This document shows positions 59,915 through 64,000 of a stretch of DNA of 64,000 nt, in pieces. A program made the position numbers and the translations under genes. The stretch is taken from positions 21,141,001 through 21,205,000 of the forward strand of contig CM077594.1 in NCBI GenBank assembly GCA_039654915.1, given 5' to 3'. Position 1 is the first letter of the stretch. Each line of letters starts with the position of its first letter. The notes beneath the pieces were generated by a model, which was not told the DNA's origin, ran no database searches, and was given only the letters and a program-made list of their open reading frames with translations. Source of the stretch: Aquilaria yunnanensis. Its lineage: Eukaryota > Streptophyta > Magnoliopsida > Malvales > Thymelaeaceae.

Positions 59915-60539
59915 CACTACTAAAAAATAGTCATTTTTCAACGGTCTTGTGTTGGAAAACTGACAATTTCTAACATAGAACCGTTGGAAACATGCATGTT
60001 GGAAAGTGATACGTTAGCAAAAAAATTTCAATGGCCCAATGATCCGTTGGAAATTTCCAACAGCCAATTTTTCAGGAAATTTGGTTGAATAGTGAAACGG
60101 TTTTCCAACGGTCAAAGCCGTTGGAACATTGCCAACGGCCTAAGCCGTTGGAAGTTTCCAACCGCCAGATTATTTTCAGAAAATAAAAAAAAATATGATT
60201 AAATATTTTATATTTATTCTTCGATTTAGTAAACTTACTAAAAATTAAAATTATTATTACTAAAACTATATTACATTATTATGAAAAATTTAAAAATCAC
60301 AAAAATACAAAACTAAACTTCCTAACACAAAATCAACCAAATAGAAAATACAAACAGATCTAAATAAAATAAAAAATAAAAAATATGAACTAAAAATTAA
60401 TCATCAGAAACACATCTAACTAAAATTAAAAATAAAAAATCTGAACTAAAAATTAATCATCAGAAACACATCTAACCAAAATTCTGAGTATATCTGAAAA
60501 AAAACCGAACATTCAAATGGATCTTAAAAAAAATTCGAA

Positions 60540-61080
60540 ATAAAAAATCATAAAACCATTGAATCCCAAATCTTTTCTGATCCCATCTCTTTCGGCACAC
60601 AGGAAGGCATGGAGGCTGTGGAGGCGAGGAGGAAGGCGAAGAAGTGGAGACGATGGATGACAGAAAGGCTGAGGATGGGCTGCATGGACGACGGACTGCC
60701 GAGGTCGATGGGTACGATGCACTGGCGACACTGATGAGAATGGCGCCTGTGGAGGCAAGATGGCAAGGCGGAGGAAGACGGCAACGGCGATGCAAAAGAG
60801 AGCCAAAGACGAAAAGAGGAAGACAACGACTGTGATAGTGAGGCGGAAAACAGGCAGTAGAGATGGAGAGAGCGAAAGGAGGGGACGGAGATGGTGAGAG
60901 AAGCCCGAGACGAAGAGAGAAGACGAAGAGGGTGAGATAGAGACAAAGAGAGGAGATGGCGATGAAGAGAGGAGACAGAAGAGAAGAGACGAAGAGAGGA
61001 GGGAGAGGGAGATGAAGCTCTGGGAGCCTGGGATCTAAGATGCGGCAGAAACGGAGGAGAGGTTGGGGGGATGGTAAATA
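60540..61080 (-). other. Pyrimidine-rich leader-like segment in the CACTA derivative
   Basis: On minus the segment is rich in CTCTTCGTCTC and CTCTCC units and gives long, overlapping frames in two phases (up to about 209 codons) made almost wholly of Ser, Leu, Pro and Arg. Such composition is that of an untranslated CT-rich leader, not a protein. It starts just downstream of the TATA-like box at 61091-61084. Confidence 0.5.
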
Positions 61081-61083
61081 TAG

Positions 61084-61100
61084 TATTTATAGTTAGGGTT
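61084..61100 (-). promoter_or_regulatory. Promoter-like motif: AACCCTAAC plus TATAAATA
   Basis: On minus: AACCTAACCCTAAC immediately followed by TATAAATACTATA, then a CT-rich leader. The telo-box-like AACCCTA and TATAAATA pair is common in plant core promoters. The element at 51464-53641 has a similar order (AAAGCCCTAAC, TATATAAAAATC, CT-rich leader) on plus. Confidence 0.4.
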
Positions 61101-61468
61101 AGGTTTGGGTTTTTTTGGTCCAATAGATCATTTTTTTTTTTGTTGGGGAAAATTATATATATACATATATATATCAATATGAATATATATAAATATCAAT
61201 ATCAATATAATATATAGTAATATATATATATTACTATTATTATTGTTATTGTTGTTCTTGTTTAAAACAAAAAATTTTTAAAATAATTACTCTACTTTCT
61301 AAAATTATACAATAAATATGATATACATACGTACATACACACATACATATATGCATACATGCATACATATTATAATAAATATTTATAATAATATTTATAA
61401 TTATGATATATATGATACTTATGATACATTATATATTATACTAATATATTATTATAAATACATACTAT

Positions 61469-61512
<44 letters not shown>

Positions 61513-62263
61513 GTATTTATGTATTACTATGATTATTATTATTATTGTTGTTGTTGTTGTTTATAAAAAATATTTTCAAAATAATTACTTTACTTTCTAA
61601 AATTATACAATAAATATGAAATATTATGACATATATTATACATATTATATTATGATAAAATTATTTTTCCAACTACTTAAGCCGTTGGAAACAATTAATT
61701 CTAAAAAATAAAAATATTTTCCAATGGTCTTTGCAGGTGGAAAAATAAAAAAATTTTACAGTTTAACTTACATATTTTCCAATGGCCTAGGCAGTTGGAA
61801 AAATAAAAAACAATTCCAACGGCTTTATCCGTTGGAAACAATGTACATTTTAACTTACATATTTTCCAACGGCTTAGGTAGTTGAAAAAATAAAAATAAT
61901 TTTCCAAAGGCTTAAGCAGTTGGAAAAATAAAAAAATTTTCCAATGGCCAAGGCAGTTAGAAAAATACAAAAATTTTTTTTCCAACGGCCTAAGCAGTTG
62001 GAAATGAAAAAAAATTTCCAACGGCTTTAGCCACTGGAAACAATAAGTGCAATTTAATTCACTATTTTCCAACTGTTTATGCCGTTGGAAATGTGCCTGT
62101 TGGAAATTTTTCAACACTTCCAACGGCTTAACCGTTGGAGATTTTTTTTTTACAAATTTCAATTTTTTTAATAGTTTCCAACGGCTTAGCACGTTGGAAA
62201 TTTCCAACGACTTGGCCGTTGGAAAATGGGCCGTTGCAAAAAATGTTTTTTTTAGTAGTGAAA

Positions 62264-64000
62264 ATAGGCTCGTTACCGCACTTAACGTTGTTTGAGGCCA
62301 ATTAGTAAACAAAAGTCCTTACTGAAAACTATGTTCTGCTTGCTAGGATTGGGATACCCCTTTGTGTACTTTCTAGCTTTTTGCCGGCTTTGCAATAAAA
62401 TCTCCTTGCTTTGCCGATAGGAAAACAGCTTGAATTGAAGAGAAACTTTTACCTTGGCTACAAGCCACCAATTCTACAAAAAGGAGCTCATGGAAGAACC
62501 TCGTATGCTCGAGTTACTTTCTGAAATTTCTAAAAATACTCTATCTCGGTCCTGGACTGGTTTAAAAATTAGAGAAATTTCCTCGGACATATGGCTCCTG
62601 GGCTGCCTAACATGGTCTTTTGTTGTAAGTTTCACTGACCGTCTACCATCCTTTAAACTCACCGATATCAAGAGGATATTAAAAACTATAATTGGTTGGT
62701 TGTTTGGAAGTTTCTTTCCTATGTATTTGATTAATCAAACTGATTCTGCCTACAAGGAAAGATCGTAAATAGTGGATTGAAACTCTAAGCAACTATTTGG
62801 TTATAAGCGAAAAGTTTCAAAACCAAATTAATTAATTCAATCATTTTGATTCTCGTAATGCCAATTGTGCTAGTTTTGGTTACGATTATCGATTTTAAAT
62901 ATCAACTTTTAGTTTAGTTTAGTGGAAGAAAAATAGGGTAGCTAAAATAACAGAGTTAATACTAGCTAGTTACTATTTAATTGATTTGATAATGTATTCA
63001 CATGTGATTTATTTATGAAGCAATTTAGTTTTTGTTGTTCATGGTTTTTATGTAAAGTTTATAATGAGAACTAATTTTCTCTTAGATGGATCCGAAAGAT
63101 GTCCATGAAAAAAAAATAATGGTTAGAATTCAATTAAACAAATCATAAAACCGAAAAAATAAAAATTATTTTGGTTCTTTTTTTCTTGATTTTGAAGTTA
63201 TATTTTTGAAATAGAGGGGTAAAGTATAATATCACATAGACCTTGAGGGGTAAATTGCAATTAGCCCTATATAGGGGGGTATTCATTATTTGAACAAAAC
63301 TTAATAATCCAAATGGATTATTTGGATTGAACAAATTGGTTTAATTATTTGGTTATTTGGTTCAGATTGATCAAAATCAAATGAATTGTCCTTTGATAGC
63401 TTTTTTGAAACAGTAATGCTAATCGCTAACACTAATGTCAAAGAGAGCCGGTAAAATAATGCAAACGAGTAACTTTGTCTTGATAGTTAATAACTGTCGG
63501 GTATGCTTGCAATAGTTATTTCTTGTTAGAATGCTTTTGTTCTTTAATTAAATTTAGTTTTTTTTTTATCCTATCTTATTTCTGTTACCTTTTAAACAAG
63601 TTATTTTTCTTACTAAAGAACTCATGTTCTCTGATACTTTCTTATTATTTGCTTATATTTATTTTCTTGTTCCAATTTCAAAGAAAAGAAAAAAATAGTG
63701 TAGAAATTAATTTTTGATATTTATCATCTTGTTCTTGTCTGAGGGAAAAGAAAAAAAAATAGTGGGGGTGTTAGTGTTTTAAACCTTGCCTCATAACTCT
63801 CTGCCCAAGGCTTTACGACCACCATGACCAATGGCATAGAAAATTGGGGGCAGGGAGGGGAGTGCTACAGCGACCCCAAACTTTTTGGAAAAAAAAAACT
63901 TTTATGCCATATTTATAAAAGGAAAATATTAAGATAACATATTATAATATATTGAGATACATGTGTTGGGAAAACCAAAGCAAAAATAGTGGAACTTTTG
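62264..64000. other. No gene recognised
   Basis: An open frame at 62454-62768 plus has no family features and overlaps an equally plausible frame on minus, so I do not call it. The rest is AT-rich. 63180-63300 has GGGGTAAA/GGGGGGTA pieces and 63750-63850 a short GC-richer stretch (GGCTTTACGACCACCATGAC), neither identifiable. Confidence 0.4.

Larger units (their letters stand above)
59915..62260 (-). mobile_element. Non-autonomous CACTA, CACTACTAAAAAA family, 2346 bp
   Basis: Starts CACTACTAAAAAATAGTC and ends TTTTTTTTAGTAGTG; target duplication AAA at 59912-59914 and 62261-62263. Both subterminal regions (59936-60175 and 61670-62235) carry many TTCCAACGGC and GCCGTTGGAAA units. The middle has a minus-strand leader-like segment (61100-60540), AT-rich microsatellites (61480-61512) and no transposase. 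It is outside the inverted duplication and shows that this family was active around the locus more than once. Confidence 0.9.

Noticed and set aside
60548..61177. Long open frame of 209 codons on minus, with other long frames overlapping it
   Set aside because: Almost wholly Ser/Leu/Pro/Arg from a CT-rich repeat, open in two phases at once, inside a non-autonomous transposon. Composition, not a protein.
62454..62768. 104-codon frame as a gene
   Set aside because: No recognisable motif, comparable frame on the other strand, no splice or promoter support.

Overview
The window is nuclear DNA from a flowering plant. It is AT-rich and full of introns and dead transposons, with no bacterial-type gene organisation. 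The evidence for a plant is fragments of a plant AKR2-type ankyrin-repeat gene, a plant 2-oxoglutarate/Fe(II) dioxygenase (2-ODD), Copia retrotransposons of the Sirevirus kind, several CACTA (En/Spm) DNA transposons and a TRIM. I cannot name the species. No rRNA, tRNA or CRISPR was seen, and no gene inside the window looks intact.

Layout: 1-2203 holds pieces of an AKR2-like gene on the minus strand, running off the left edge. 2204-4351 holds a CACTA-end relic and a TIR element carrying a small tandem array. About 4352-57725 is, on my reading, one very large, old inverted duplication with its centre near 34,396 and only a 41-nt loop. Both arms carry, from outside to centre, the 3' end of a 2-ODD gene, its introns and 5' exons, a Sirevirus-like Copia, and about 1 kb of flanking DNA. 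The two 2-ODD copies are head to head (left on minus, right on plus) and both are pseudogenes.

The arms differ because each took different later insertions. The left arm gained a 4.3-kb CACTA-like element (6271-10546), a 12.1-kb CACTA with decayed tnpD- and tnpA-like genes (10836-22917), and a rearranged 1957-bp Copia (24592-26548) nested in a Sirevirus LTR. The right arm gained a second CACTA (about 39156-47376) that replaces the distal part of the Copia, small CACTA derivatives (47806-49077, 51464-53641) and a TRIM (53876-56395) whose first LTR holds another CACTA derivative (53915-55903). For several of these the opposite arm preserves the empty site, which fixes ends and target duplications to the base. 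A related CACTA derivative lies outside the palindrome at 59915-62260; the rest of 57726-64000 shows no recognisable gene.

Nothing here acts as a working operon or pathway. The biology is transposon biology: nested insertions with readable order, a duplicated and decaying dioxygenase gene, and mobile elements with unusual internal structure (dense palindromic subterminal arrays, shared leader-like cassettes, and one retroelement whose reverse transcriptase is split into two opposite-strand halves). All identifications are by eye; no database search was run.
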